Assembly: GCA_037903355.1 (NCBI GenBank)
Contig: JBAJFE010000004.1
Coordinates: forward strand, 5,626,001-5,690,000
Origin: Trichuris trichiura
Taxonomy: Eukaryota; Nematoda; Enoplea; Trichinellida; Trichuridae
Length of the DNA: 64,000 nt
Direction of reading: 5' to 3'
Made by a program: the position numbers and the translations under genes. This document shows positions 1-12,100 of this stretch, piece by piece (the stretch's first letter is position 1; each line of letters opens with the position of its first letter). The notes under the pieces were generated by a model that was given only the letters and a program-made list of their open reading frames with translations, was not told where the DNA came from and searched no databases.

Positions 1-133
1 AAATGGAAACATGGGCTGAAGAGTTGAAAGCCATATGTACACCTCGAATGACTGAGTACCTGCGGGCACGCATGGAAGAAATCATAAGTCACTGGAACGA
101 AGTTGTTAGAGTTACGAAAGCTAAACATGAAAG
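1..133 (+). CDS. dys-1: Dystrophin exon: spectrin-repeat segment, first in window
   Basis: The reading frame with codons from position 3 encodes a helical, W-containing segment (ETWAEELK...[12 protein letters not shown]). It ends at an AG|GTTCGT donor with two nucleotides of a codon left over. These join exactly with the single leading C of the exon at 7870 (AG+C gives Ser), so the two exons are probably adjacent across a 7.7 kb intron. The exon may begin before the window. Confidence 0.8.
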
Positions 134-3100
134 GTTCGTCTTATTTAGACAGATCTTATTTGTTGAAATAGTTAATAATACTGGGGGAGCAATAGCCGTC
201 TAGCAATGCTTTTTTAAATGTATGAACACGGCAGAAGCTTTCGTGAATGTAGGCAAATAAAAGTTATGAGCTCAGCGTCTTCCGTTCTTGTACGGTTTTT
301 GACTTTGCTAGAAGTTAAAAATGTATTTACATTTGCACGAAAAATGGGGCAAAGCTTTCGAAGCGAACCTTAAGTCGGGCTCGGCACAGCAAAGTCGAAG
401 AGCACAGGGCAAGGATTGCCTCGAAAGCTCACCGAATTTTCCTTGTAAGTATAAACAAAGTGTTTCGTGCAAGGAAGGGAGAGTAAAATTATATGCACTT
501 GTTAGAAAAAATAATACCTTTTAAATTCAGTGTTTTATAACAGGAACTAAAATGTTAAACTGCCTTTATTACGGATCTTCTGTCCCATTGATACGAAAAA
601 TTAACAAAAATTTTTCTCCGGAGCTTTCGGGTCTGTCACGACCCATCGTCAGCGGTCAAGATGTGTGATCACACATCTTGACCGCTGACGACGGGTCGTG
701 ACAGACCCGAAAGCTCCGGAGAAAAATTTTCGTTAATTGTTCGTATCAACGGGACACGAGATCCGTAATAAAGACAGTTTAACATGAAAACACATAGTCC
801 CGTACCAAAACATCACATCTTCAGGAACTAAAATGTTTCATTATTTCGTCTAGTGACATAATGTTGTGGGTGTTCGACTACTGATGGTTTTGAGGGTTCA
901 GAATAAGGGTTGCTGTCTCGTCAGCGACGATATCAGCATACTGTGTATGTATTGTTGGTCGTCAGCGTTCTTGTACATCCCAGATGCTGGACTAGGGTTA
1001 TTATTGGCTGTCTGCAAGTTTAATCGCCCTAGTTACTTCTTCCCTGGTTGTAGGCTTCCTTCAAGCATACATCAAATCTTAATTTTTTCCCATGCCCAGT
1101 TAATTGGCAGAACGTGGACCACTTGACTATTTTCAGGTATTCCGCATTTAAGTACGCATTTCATAACGCCGCTGAAAGGGTCGTCACTATTTGATTTGAT
1201 TTGTAACTTTCTCCATTCGATGACCTACGGCTAGCTTTTCTTAATTTTTTCGGAGTGCAGTTTTTAATTCGTCCATCTTTATATTGGATAAATGCTCTTT
1301 GAGCGTGTAAAAGCGCTAAGGCCAATTTCTTCCTTTCGAAAATATTCGAAGGACCACCTTATGCCATACTTGTGTCATTAAAAAGCTGAAGACAGAAATT
1401 GCTGTTGTGGGTACTACGTTTATGAAAACAGGCCGTAGAATGGGATTGAAACTTATGAAGTGCGCTCATACAATGTACTAGGTCCATGCGTAAGTTTACG
1501 TTGTCAAGCTTCTGCGTCGGTTACGTGCGAGTTGTTCAAGCGGTCTACCTTTAGGGATGCTGCCAAGAATGTATTGCGTTCTGCGAAAGGTGCTTCTTCG
1601 GCTTCTCTGTTTCAGTCGCTGTCTTGTCTACGTTTTGAGATGCACCCCGACAGGGTTTGTGCTCCTACTGTACACTTTTACTTTTAACCAGATAAAGCTG
1701 CAGTAGAAGAAACCAAAAATTTTAGATGTAACGCATTCAGCAAAGGTATTGTGTCAGCCAGGATGCGTCGAAAACTATGTAGGCTCTTCCGGAGTGGTAA
1801 TTCCGAAGCTAATGTTCAATCCAGCGCAGTGAAAGTGAGCTTAGAAATTTGCGGATTTTACTTTATTAAAACTGAATTGTAACGACACGAGAGACTCGCA
1901 GAAACCCTAGAAGTGCAAGAGAAAATGGATATCTTTGCAGCTGCCTAACTTTGTCATGATGACTGAAGTCATTTGCATTTTGCTGTTGTCTAGAGCAGTT
2001 TCTCAAGGTCAGGATCGCCAAGGCTCCCTTGTAAACGTTTCTGAGCGTTTGGGCCTTCCAATTCTTATTGACCGATTTCCATCACGCTGATTGACTGGAA
2101 GAGGGGACGGAAGGTAGCTAGGACACATAATGTAGGTGCTGCACAAGGCTATGCGGGGAAAGCCTTTCTCAGATTGTGTCGAAAACTACGTTCTCACCTC
2201 TGAGCCGACTATCCCCGGTCCTCCGTTCCAGCCAATCAGAATTGCGGGGCGCATGGGCATGCAGCTTTCTCTTAGGCAGTAGGCACAGTAACCGGCCTGA
2301 AGGCTATACCTTCCTATGCATTTCGACACGATAGCCAAGATGGGGAATGTGCCCCTCAAATCTCAAAAGGCCCTTCAAGGGCTTCCTTGTCGATTCAGTT
2401 CCCCCCTGGACTTCAAATGGGCCCCCCAGGGGGGGGGGGCGTTAGCCCTTCAACCCCGTAAGAATCACTGGTCTAAAAGAAGAGGGAAACTTTTCCCGGT
2501 TTGTGGGCAATGAAATACGTCCACAGCAACGGTTGGCATACACTGTAAAAATGTGTTCTACCATGTATGGTGAAACCACGAAGGCGCAGTGTTCCACGAG
2601 TTATTGCAATTGGGTCAGAAGACCATTGCAGACCCTTTTTGCATGCAGTTTTCAAAAGGAACGCAGGTTAAACAGGAGGTGTGGCTGAAATCTGTTTTAA
2701 ACTGACAGTTGGTTTCACCCCAATTTGGCCATGTGTTGAAGCGGTTAAAAACACACTTCTAGACTCAGAATAAAACTGGGCTGTTAGGTGTTACCACACC
2801 TAGCTTGGCTAGCGCACATTGTCCCTTCAGACCGCTGCTTGTTATGTTGTGGTCTATGCAGCAACCTTTTGTATGAAGGACACCTCTCGTAAATCAGAAA
2901 AGCTTAATGAAGGGGATTAGCTTCTTTTATTCAAGGCTTTATGGGTTCTACTACGGCATTCATACGTTTGCCTAACTTTGGCAGGAAGTAGTCTTAAGCA
3001 ATGGAAACTAGGTTTAGCGAACAGTGTTGTCGTACCGTATTATTATAATTGCCTTATCTCGTTAAGTAACAATGCGAAGTTAGGCTTAGTGCTAATCCTT

Positions 3101-6100
3101 ATCACCGCTTGTCCAAAATTTCTTTAGTAATTCCATTGGTAAAACATTCTGAGGTAGGGAACTGTTCACGTACGCTAAGTATTCTACAAGCAGCTTTTTT
3201 GTAGGCTAGCGGCTGGCCTACCGTGTCATTTTTCCGTGGGATAGTTTGAAAAAGCGTTTCCAAGATAGTTTTAATACTCCTTTGCCGTCAATGTGCTTTA
3301 TGAATAATTCTGTCACCATGGTAACATTGAATTTCCCATCAGAGCTTCCTGCTTTGGCCAGAAGAAGTTCTCTGGAGACCAAACCTAATTAGCAACTGTA
3401 GTTTATCAACATTTATGTAGAGCGTTTGATCTTTTGGCCTCTGTTCGATCCTAGCGTTTTCGTAAACGTTCTTTAATTTCATTTTTTTTTGCATGAAAAG
3501 GCTTGCTTTCCGCTGTTCGTGGCCAGAATGGTATAACATGGTATAACATTCGTGGTCAGGAAGCTCGTATTTAACAATGGCTCTACCAGCTAGAGACTGA
3601 GCAGTGTTTTGCAAAAAAGCAGGATTGGAGGTCCTGTAACTGATTTGACGAGGGAACAAGCAGCATTATGAAAGCTCCGTGTCTCCTATGTAATTTTAAC
3701 CGTTTGTTTTGTTCCATCTTCCTTAGGCAGACTTTCTATTTGTTCTGTTTGTTCCAGCTATAAAACTCTCTGAAGGTCCGTATTCTCTCGTTAAAGCCTT
3801 TCCTAACAGTAAATCTGGCCGAAACAAAACAGAATGAAATTGTTTCCTATGTTTAGGACTGCGTGCTTTTGCAAAGGAACTAGCCAGCACCAATTGATAT
3901 TAGAGGGCTTTTGTTGTGTGGATGCAAGCATACTTATTATCAGTAATGGAGATAAAGTTGTTTCGTAGGTGAAAATGACACTTCTCTACCGTCATTTTCA
4001 ACGAAACCGTTTTTGAGAACTTCTGGTTCGAAATTTTACTCATATCCTGCTGAGGTACCGATGAAAAGGTTCTTCAGGGCCTTGGCTTTTCTGTTTGGTT
4101 AAAGATTGTGTAATAGGCCATCTGTTTATGACCAATTATCTTAAGTTGGGCGCGTTAGCTTTCCCATTTTGAATCAGTGATGAAATTGTAGCCATAATGC
4201 TTGGAAGTGGCAGACTGAAGCTAGCTTCCTGTGTGAAGTTTTGGTAGGCACTGATAATTGTGGCACTTGAAGTAAACTGCCTCAGGTCTTGCAACGTTCT
4301 TGCCCGGAATTTTGATACGCGCGAACGGATTGCGCAATATGTTACGTAATAGAGCAGCCTTCATAGCCGGAGGTGCGGTCGTCAAATTGCTGTTTCTTCA
4401 GTGAGTGCAAGCAGACGGCGACGTCCGGTTTGTGTTCGCCAGTCTGTTTTAATTAGTTAAGTTTTTTGCAACGGGGGCACATAATCCTTGCATTTATAGC
4501 GATATTAAACTATTCACTACTAATGATGTGTTAAATGCCGTTATAACAATTGGTGACCGTTGGTATCAGTAAAAGTAAAAATGCAGACATTGAACCTTTC
4601 AATTTCGTCAACGTTCACGAGTTCTTATAAGAGGCCTTTACAGGACATCCATTAATCAATGTTTTACACTTGTCACAGTGTCCTTTTCTCGAACAGTAGG
4701 AACCGTCTTAAAAATTTCTTACTTGGTTTTTTCACTATGACGAAATAAGAGCCATGCTTAAGTACGAAGGAGTTGGCATCCTGGCTAAAAGTGTAGGGCA
4801 CTGTTTATGACGTCAGATGTTCCCATGAGGCTTCCTGTGTAGCAGGAAGTGACTATAGTATTCGTTATAAATTCGGTAAACGTCATGCAATTTAAGAATG
4901 CAGCGCATGGCAAAACATTGAATGGTGAGAAAGCCAAAAGGAAAAGCAAGCCTGTTATTATCCAGCAAGGAAAACAGTAGATCGAGTTACAAAAAGTTAT
5001 TTCAGTTACAGATCAAATGAGAAAGTAGGAATAGATCTATTGAGAGAAAGGAAACGCCAGAGAACTAAGTGGTAGACTAGAAAAGACAAGTGCGCACTGA
5101 ACATTAAAAACAGGACGACTGTAAACAAGGACGAAGGATTTTAAGGGGGTGATATGTAGAAATCGATTAAACGCTCGGTTTCTGCGCATCAAGTGCAAGC
5201 CCTCCAATTTCGGAATAGCGGATAGCGAATCTAGACGGCTCTGAAACTTTCTGATTCACATTTTTATGCTTGCTACTGTTTGCGTGCGCTCATAAGTTGT
5301 TCAACAGAGTGTTGGTTTGCTTTTGTTTTCGTGATTGTAGAACTGCTATTAGCATGTGGCGCTGAGGGTGCTTAAACAGTTTTGGAAGGTGGGTAAATTT
5401 TATTAACCTTTGAAAACTTTGCTTTCGAAAAGTTCCTTGCCCTAATAAAAGTCCTCATCTAGCTTCTCCGCTTTGGTCATTTCATCTTTGTCAGGAGCAC
5501 GTTCTTTAACTCTTTTCTGTTATAAGTGTCTCCGAATTAGGGTAATTCTTCTAAAATTAAAAGTTGCGTTTCGTTATTTTTTATACCGTCTATTTGAAAC
5601 TTCGCTGTGCAAAAAGTGTTGCATCAGATTAGGGAATTTTGATCCTACGTTGGTGCCAATACTTCATGGCAGTGTGCTGTATCTCTTTTCCGAATTAATT
5701 ATGCTCAGCATTTCTGTTTTTTGGATAGATGCACTCGTGCGTACTTATTTTGAAGGGCCTTCGAGCTGTTTAACAACGTTTCTCGCCTTCGCGGTTATAA
5801 ATGAACAAACTTAATGTCTGCTCATTCAGAGTTTCACTGCGCAGAGTAGTTTGCGGTCTATAAATTGTTAGCAGATTTGGTCAACGCAGCGCTGTAGATC
5901 TCTTCGTGGGCACCGAACTGTGCTTTCTATAATGTGCAACATTGGATAATGGATGTAATCTAAAAGCCTTTTGTAGCAATTTTCTATCTTTTGTGACGGC
6001 TGGAAATCACTGGTAAAAGTAAAAGGTTTAACGTTCGCATTTTCTACTTTTCTTTATATCAAAGGTCACCAATCATTTTAAATTTTCCATTGTGTATGTT

Positions 6101-9100
6101 TCCAGAACTTTTACCGGCCTATAACAGTCAGAATCTTCACTTTTCCGTTTTCTCATGTTTTTGTTTATACGTGCCGCATCTATATGTTTTCAACGAAGTT
6201 TCCGATTTGAAACGTCGTCCTACTTTTTCAGTTTTGTCACAAGCATGAAGTTCCTGCAATTCTCTTAGGTAAATGGATTATTAGATCAATGATATCGAGC
6301 GTTTCCAAAAGATGGAACTGAAACCTCTTTGTTACTTATATAATCAGATCTTTCCAGTTTCCTATTGGTGAAATCAGGTATAACTGAAGAAGCATTGCCT
6401 TATATGCAAAGCATTCTCAAAATCGTAAATCGCGTTTGACTGAATTAGTATTAATATACGAATAAGCGTTACACAAAAACTGACAGTGTATAGCAGTTCA
6501 TTAGGTAACGCTAAGCGAACAACGCCGTATCTGTTACATGCGCTTTTTGTAAGTAAACCTACTGAAACGTTTTTCAGAGATTTTAAAGGTTCGAAACCCG
6601 TAGGTCAACATGATAGCGTTAAACCATCAAAACAGATGCCATCAGGTTTTTCATTGGTGCGTAATACGAATGCAGGCGCTATAACCACTCTGTAACTTTT
6701 GTGTCATTTCTTACATAAGATGTACATAATTCTATTACAAATTTGGAATTTACCGAAACTTGTGCATATGAATACTTACAAACCATATACAGTGCCATTT
6801 TCAGTTGACAGAACGTAGACAAGTACTCTTCCATTGCCGAGACGGCAAGATTAAGCCCTGTTTTCTTCTTCAATCTACTCAGCGTCAAGACGAGGATTAG
6901 AACCGCAATAATTATCCACTTTCATTTAATGAGCAGCAAATAATTACGGCGCCTTGCTATTGCTGTGATAATAGCAGATTTGTTGCGTACGCGCGCCTGC
7001 GTGTTCACCATCATCACCATCGCTTAGTATTCCTGTTTCAGAACATCATATAAAGGAGTTAAATAGAAATAGACAGTCTATTCTCAACTATACATAATAA
7101 AGCCTGTGATACTCTGTGGTAATGTATCTATTAATAGTTAACATTAAGGGAGTCAAAAATTATACGCACTATTTCTACAACGCAGCTGACCGATGCACTG
7201 AACCGAAGGGATTATTGCTGTTCACATAAGGCATAGCTTTTCAACCTTTGTTCCTTACCCAACACTTTCCTAGTGAGCACGCATTTGTTCACCTGTCCGT
7301 CTAATCTCTCTGTTGCTGTTCTCCAGAGGGACTCCTGCTCCAGTGGCTCTCTCTCGTGAGCAACATCTCTGCCCATTCTCTGTGATCACTTTTTCCCTCT
7401 GTCTATCCCTTATTGTACCCCAGACCTTCCGCTATCTCTCGCATATCCTTTTGGCTTCAATCTTCTATTCTAATCTTTTAGCATTACCTTGGGAATGATA
7501 TTAGCATTACCCTTTAGCATTACCTTTTAGCATTACCAAACAGTTGTCAGAAAATTTTGTTAATGGCTAATTCAAATCGTAGCCTTAACATTTGTTGCGG
7601 CGTAGGTGGTAATGACCTTTTGGTATCGTTAGTGAGTTGATGTCTTAAAATTTTATCGCGGCGAGGTTACAAAACCTGCTATTTTGTCCCGCGTTTCCTT
7701 TTGGTTCATTGTAAAACGAAATCTCGCTTCATAGTCGCTTTGTGCTGAGCTTTCCGTCAGTCGTGAAAGTAGCGTGCTGCCACATCGCACAAACGCTTAT
7801 TCTGTGCACTGCATGTTGCCATCATATTGTTTAGCTTCGAACAGCTCAACTGCATTCTATTCCTTTCAGCTTGAATGAAGCCTATTCAAGAAGTATGAAG
7901 ACGTTTGACGACATCAACATGCTAACAAAATGGCTGTGGGGAATTGAACAGGAAGTTCACAGCTTTGGGAGTCCCAACTCAGGCAAAGAATTATGCGCAA
8001 TGATTAAACGACATAAGGTAACTTTGTATGACTGCAGCAAGCAAGCTTGCACCTGCATAAAGCAACAGCCTAACTGAATTATTTTTTATTCCAGCAAATT
8101 CTTGAAGAACTACGTAGCAAATCGGAAACTATCGAAAGTGCAGTTTGTCTTGGCGGGGTAATAATAGATGCGGTCGATCAGGCCGATGAAACCACTCGCC
8201 AACTGAAGCAGCAATTCCTTAATGCACGCGAACAGTGGCGAGCGGTTTGTCAACAAATGGAATCGAGGCTCAGTATCCTTACCGATGCCTATGAGCTGTG
8301 GAAAGAATTTAATGGTAGCATTTACCTCTTCTTACTTTGCAACATTTATCCCTTGTTTTTCCGTCAGAGCTCGTAGCGGTGGAGCGAGTTTCGCTTGACC
8401 GACTGGAGGAAACACTGAAAGAACCTATGAAGTCCGCCGCCGATGCAGAAGAATTTTCTGAGCAGCTTGACGTGAGTTTCTGTTGTTGATTACACATGAA
8501 GCCAGCGCTTCAAAGTAGGCCAAACTGTGCACGTTTTTGAACCTGCTATAATATTAATATGAAAGTCAATTCGCAACGTAGTAATGGATTCTAAAAAGCA
8601 AAGTAAATTTGGTTCTTAAAATTAGATACCAATTTTCTCGCTCAACTTACAGTTTCACGCAGTGTTCGAATTGACGAATTCCGTTCTTTAAATGTCCATT
8701 TAGTCCAAGTTTTCTTGACATTTTTGAACCAATTTTAGGCCTTTCTGATTGTGATGCATGTTATTAGGAGTTTGAAAGACAAATGGAAGGCGGCGGAGGT
8801 CACAGCCGTATAATGGAAATTGCTCAAGCGTTGAATAGCCAAAAGCTCCTCTCCAGTGCTATAAAGAGTGAGCTGAACAAGTATTTGGCTCGCCGGGAAG
8901 AGGTGCTCGAACCGGTGGGTCTTTCACAGATGTTTTCAACATTAGGTACCGCTTCTTTTCTTTCTAAGGCTCGAGAGAGGCAAAAGTTTTTGGAAAGCGA
9001 TGCTCGTGAAGCTCAAAACATAGAGCAGCAATTGCACGAGTGCCTCTCGTGGTTGTCGCAAGTTGACTTTATCCTAAAGACTCGTTCGGAATGCGATATT

Positions 9101-12100
9101 CTTGCGTCTGATGTTCCTGAAGACTACAAAGTATAAGTTCGATAATGTTATACTTTGTTAGCATCATTCCTGTTGTTCATTTTCTAGCGCCTACTGTCCA
9201 GTGGCCAACTTTTGCCGGCAAGCGCATCGTTCTACAACACTTTGTCATTTACTTGATACATCTTCTTGTTAGAAATTGTACGACGACTTCGACTCGCACA
9301 AGAATGGCATTTTCCGCCTAGAAAAACAAATAGCGCATTATCAGCAAGTTGACCAGCAGTTAGCTGCCCAACGCCTGGCGGAACAAGTGAATCATTTGAA
9401 AGTAGGCAGCCTGTCGGCGGAGAGGTCACCATTTTCTTTATACTGACACGTTGCTCTTGTTGCTTTAAGAAGTACATGTGCGACTTGCAGAGTAAGTTGG
9501 AACGTTACAAGCAACCAAGTGAGCTCGACGATCGCCTACAGCGTGTCAGGCGCATTCTCGACGACCTTGAGCAGAGCTTCGAGCTGCTCGCTGTCACATC
9601 AGACGACCTGGAGGAAATTGACCAGCTCCTAGAAAAAGTCGAGGTAGGCTTACGTTGTCTGCAATCAGTGAACCGTTTTACCTTGATGGTTGAAGGTGAC
9701 GGACGAAGCCGTTTGCGAGCTGCAGGGTGAAGTTAGCGATTTAAAAGCAACAAGGGCCAAAGCACAGCCGTCGTCATCTACTGTTGGTACGCTAGAAATA
9801 GAAGAACTCGAGGAGGCCCTTAGAAGTTTTCATGTTAAGGTGAGTGCGCTATCACGCGCTGAGCTGTCTCTTAAGTGCGTTGCTTTGGCCGTTCAGCATT
9901 AATTGTCTGCGCATATTTCAACATTGAGTTATCTTCGCCTGCCACCTGCGGAGGTTGTTTTAAATACTGATGACTGAACAGCCATTTACTTTTTGCTTGG
10001 TTACTTGTAGTCTGCTTCAACGGGTGTTTGAAAATAATGCTTTTACATGCGCCTGCGTCAGTGAAGTGGAAATTTTCAATGTGCAGTTTTTCTAAGAGCA
10101 GCATCCAGGAAGGCGTCGACAACGTCAGGTGTCATTCTTTAACTGGGAGTTCATTTCGAACGCCCTCTAGTAACCGTTGCTTGGTTGGCTGCTGCTGCGA
10201 GGCGCAACTGATATATTGCCTGTGGTGGATGAGAGGCTTTGCTGCTCTTGTCACGCAGGTTCATTTCACTCTGATCGCGCCTCTTGCAGTGCTAACGTTT
10301 TAAACTTGTTGCGCGTTATGTCAGCCTTTGCTGGAGATTCAGTTGTATAACTTCAGCCTTCATCTGTTAGCTGTATTAAGTTATCTTATTTGTCATTTAG
10401 GTAGTCTGTAGTGTACCATGTTTATTAATAAATTTAGGTGACAAGAAAATTCAATTTTGAGCGACGCAGGTACAGTGTGCCCTTAAACTGGCCCATTTGT
10501 AGGACGCTCGTTTAAATCGTCGTCTAGACAAGTTTTGGTATGCCTTTTTTTATTGAAGAGATCTCCACTCTAGATAATATTACCATAGAAAGTGTTTCGT
10601 TTCTTGGAACGTCTCGGTAATTACGCCTCTTTGCGTGGCAAATTATCATTAATGTGTTGTGATATATATTTTGTTTGGTTGTGAACCCTTACAGTCATTA
10701 GAAATGAATAAAACTGCAGATCCGTTGTTCTCTGCAGTTACTTTTTGCTTTTGTCTTAATTCAATCGTGAAGGTGTCTCACAGCTAGCGGTGCAAAGTAT
10801 TGTTTGCGAACGTTTTTCTGTAGAGTTCTTGACGTTTTGCCGGCAGCAACTTGGTCTTTTACATTGATTTGCTGCCTGCCTAATGGTGAATTGCACTGTT
10901 GGGTGCAGTTTGTTGTACTACCATAGTCGACTTGTTTTGCTTCGCGTGAGTTGTCCACCTTTCGAAGTTCATTTCTAAGTGCTGATGTTGGTGTACAAGC
11001 GGTAATATTGTTAAATTGTTCCACAACATTGAAACAACATAGACGACTGTTTGGCCTTCTCCTTGTTTGGACGCACCTTGTGGAATAAAACTGTTCAAAA
11101 GCACCGCTTTTCATCCGTCATCAAGCAAGTCGGTTTAAATGTCACGAGACATCGCAAGTGGATCAAAAAGGAAATGAATCTTGCTTTAAAAAGGTTATTT
11201 TTCCAACTGTTGCTGACTAGGCATCACCTTTGCTTATGTACAGATGTACTGAACCTTTCTACCAGTTGTTATTAAGGTATGGACGGACAAATTGAATTCT
11301 GAACAGTACGAAAAGAAAGGAAAAGGATTATAAATATTAAAAAAAGCTTTATCGCAAAAAAATTTAAATGAAGGCCCATGCATGTTTTACGAAGTTTTGT
11401 TTCTTGTCAGCCTACTAATAAATGTCAGTATTGAGCCAGTCACCGCGTATCCTTACTCTGATTATTAGATCTGCCCATTGAGCTGGTGAAGCGGAAGCAC
11501 TTTCAACTGATGAATCTATAGCTAATGGGTGACAGTATGTTGTTTTACTCTTACATAAATTAAAAACTTGCGATATTAGAGGTTCATTTGTCGCCTGAAT
11601 TCACCAAAGCCGCAATAGTTTATACTATTATCCTCCAGCTGCGAGTGTCACTTTTATTGTTTTTATCGTTAACAGTTCCTGAGATCAAATCTTCACTAAT
11701 ATGATTTCATTACCGCGGTTGGATCTTTTGCCCTGCTTAATTATTTGAGTCTAGGAATGCATTTTACCTAACCTGTGTAGCGTTTGTTTAAAATATGCAT
11801 ATGGCTTCTTCAGTTACGGATACGTATCTTTGAAAGAGTAGCCTTTTCGTCTTGATATCAATTATTTTCATTCGCGCTTTTGTGCAGGCCGTTCGGCTGA
11901 CATTTGATAGAGTGATTGCAATTTATCCTACTTCATTTTTTGCGTAGTTGTGGCTAGTAAGCTCCGCTTGGTTTCAGTACGCAAGATTAGCATCCCTGCC
12001 GCCATATTTTGGTTTTCGTCGAATTGCGTATTGATTTGCTACGTTTGTTGAAGCCGAAACGTACCTTAATGCTGATAAACCCTCAAACGTTTTGGTTTTC

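Larger units (their letters stand above)
134..7869 (+). other. Dystrophin intron, 7.7 kb, with two insertions
   Basis: No convincing exon is seen. It holds a snap-back hairpin element (557-821), a hAT-type MITE (1996-2470) and a short tandem run of TTTAGCATTACC-like units near 7479-7541. The many open frames of 60-113 codons in it lack recognisable domains and read as chance. Confidence 0.7.

Noticed and set aside
312..444. Candidate exon between a CTAG acceptor and a GTAAGT donor
   Set aside because: Its phase fits neither neighbour, while exons 1-133 and 7870-8017 join perfectly without it, and the peptide is not spectrin-like.
5473..5814. 113-codon open frame
   Set aside because: Composition is A/T-rich hydrophobic noise, with no splice context or motif, inside a large intron.
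7479..7541. TTTAGCATTACC repeated about four times
   Set aside because: A short degenerate tandem repeat without the spacer regularity of any functional array; not CRISPR, and the host is a eukaryote.
10761..11114. 117-codon minus-strand frame (with an overlapping 74-codon frame)
   Set aside because: Two overlapping frames of similar length and no family resemblance; low-stop intronic DNA explains it.
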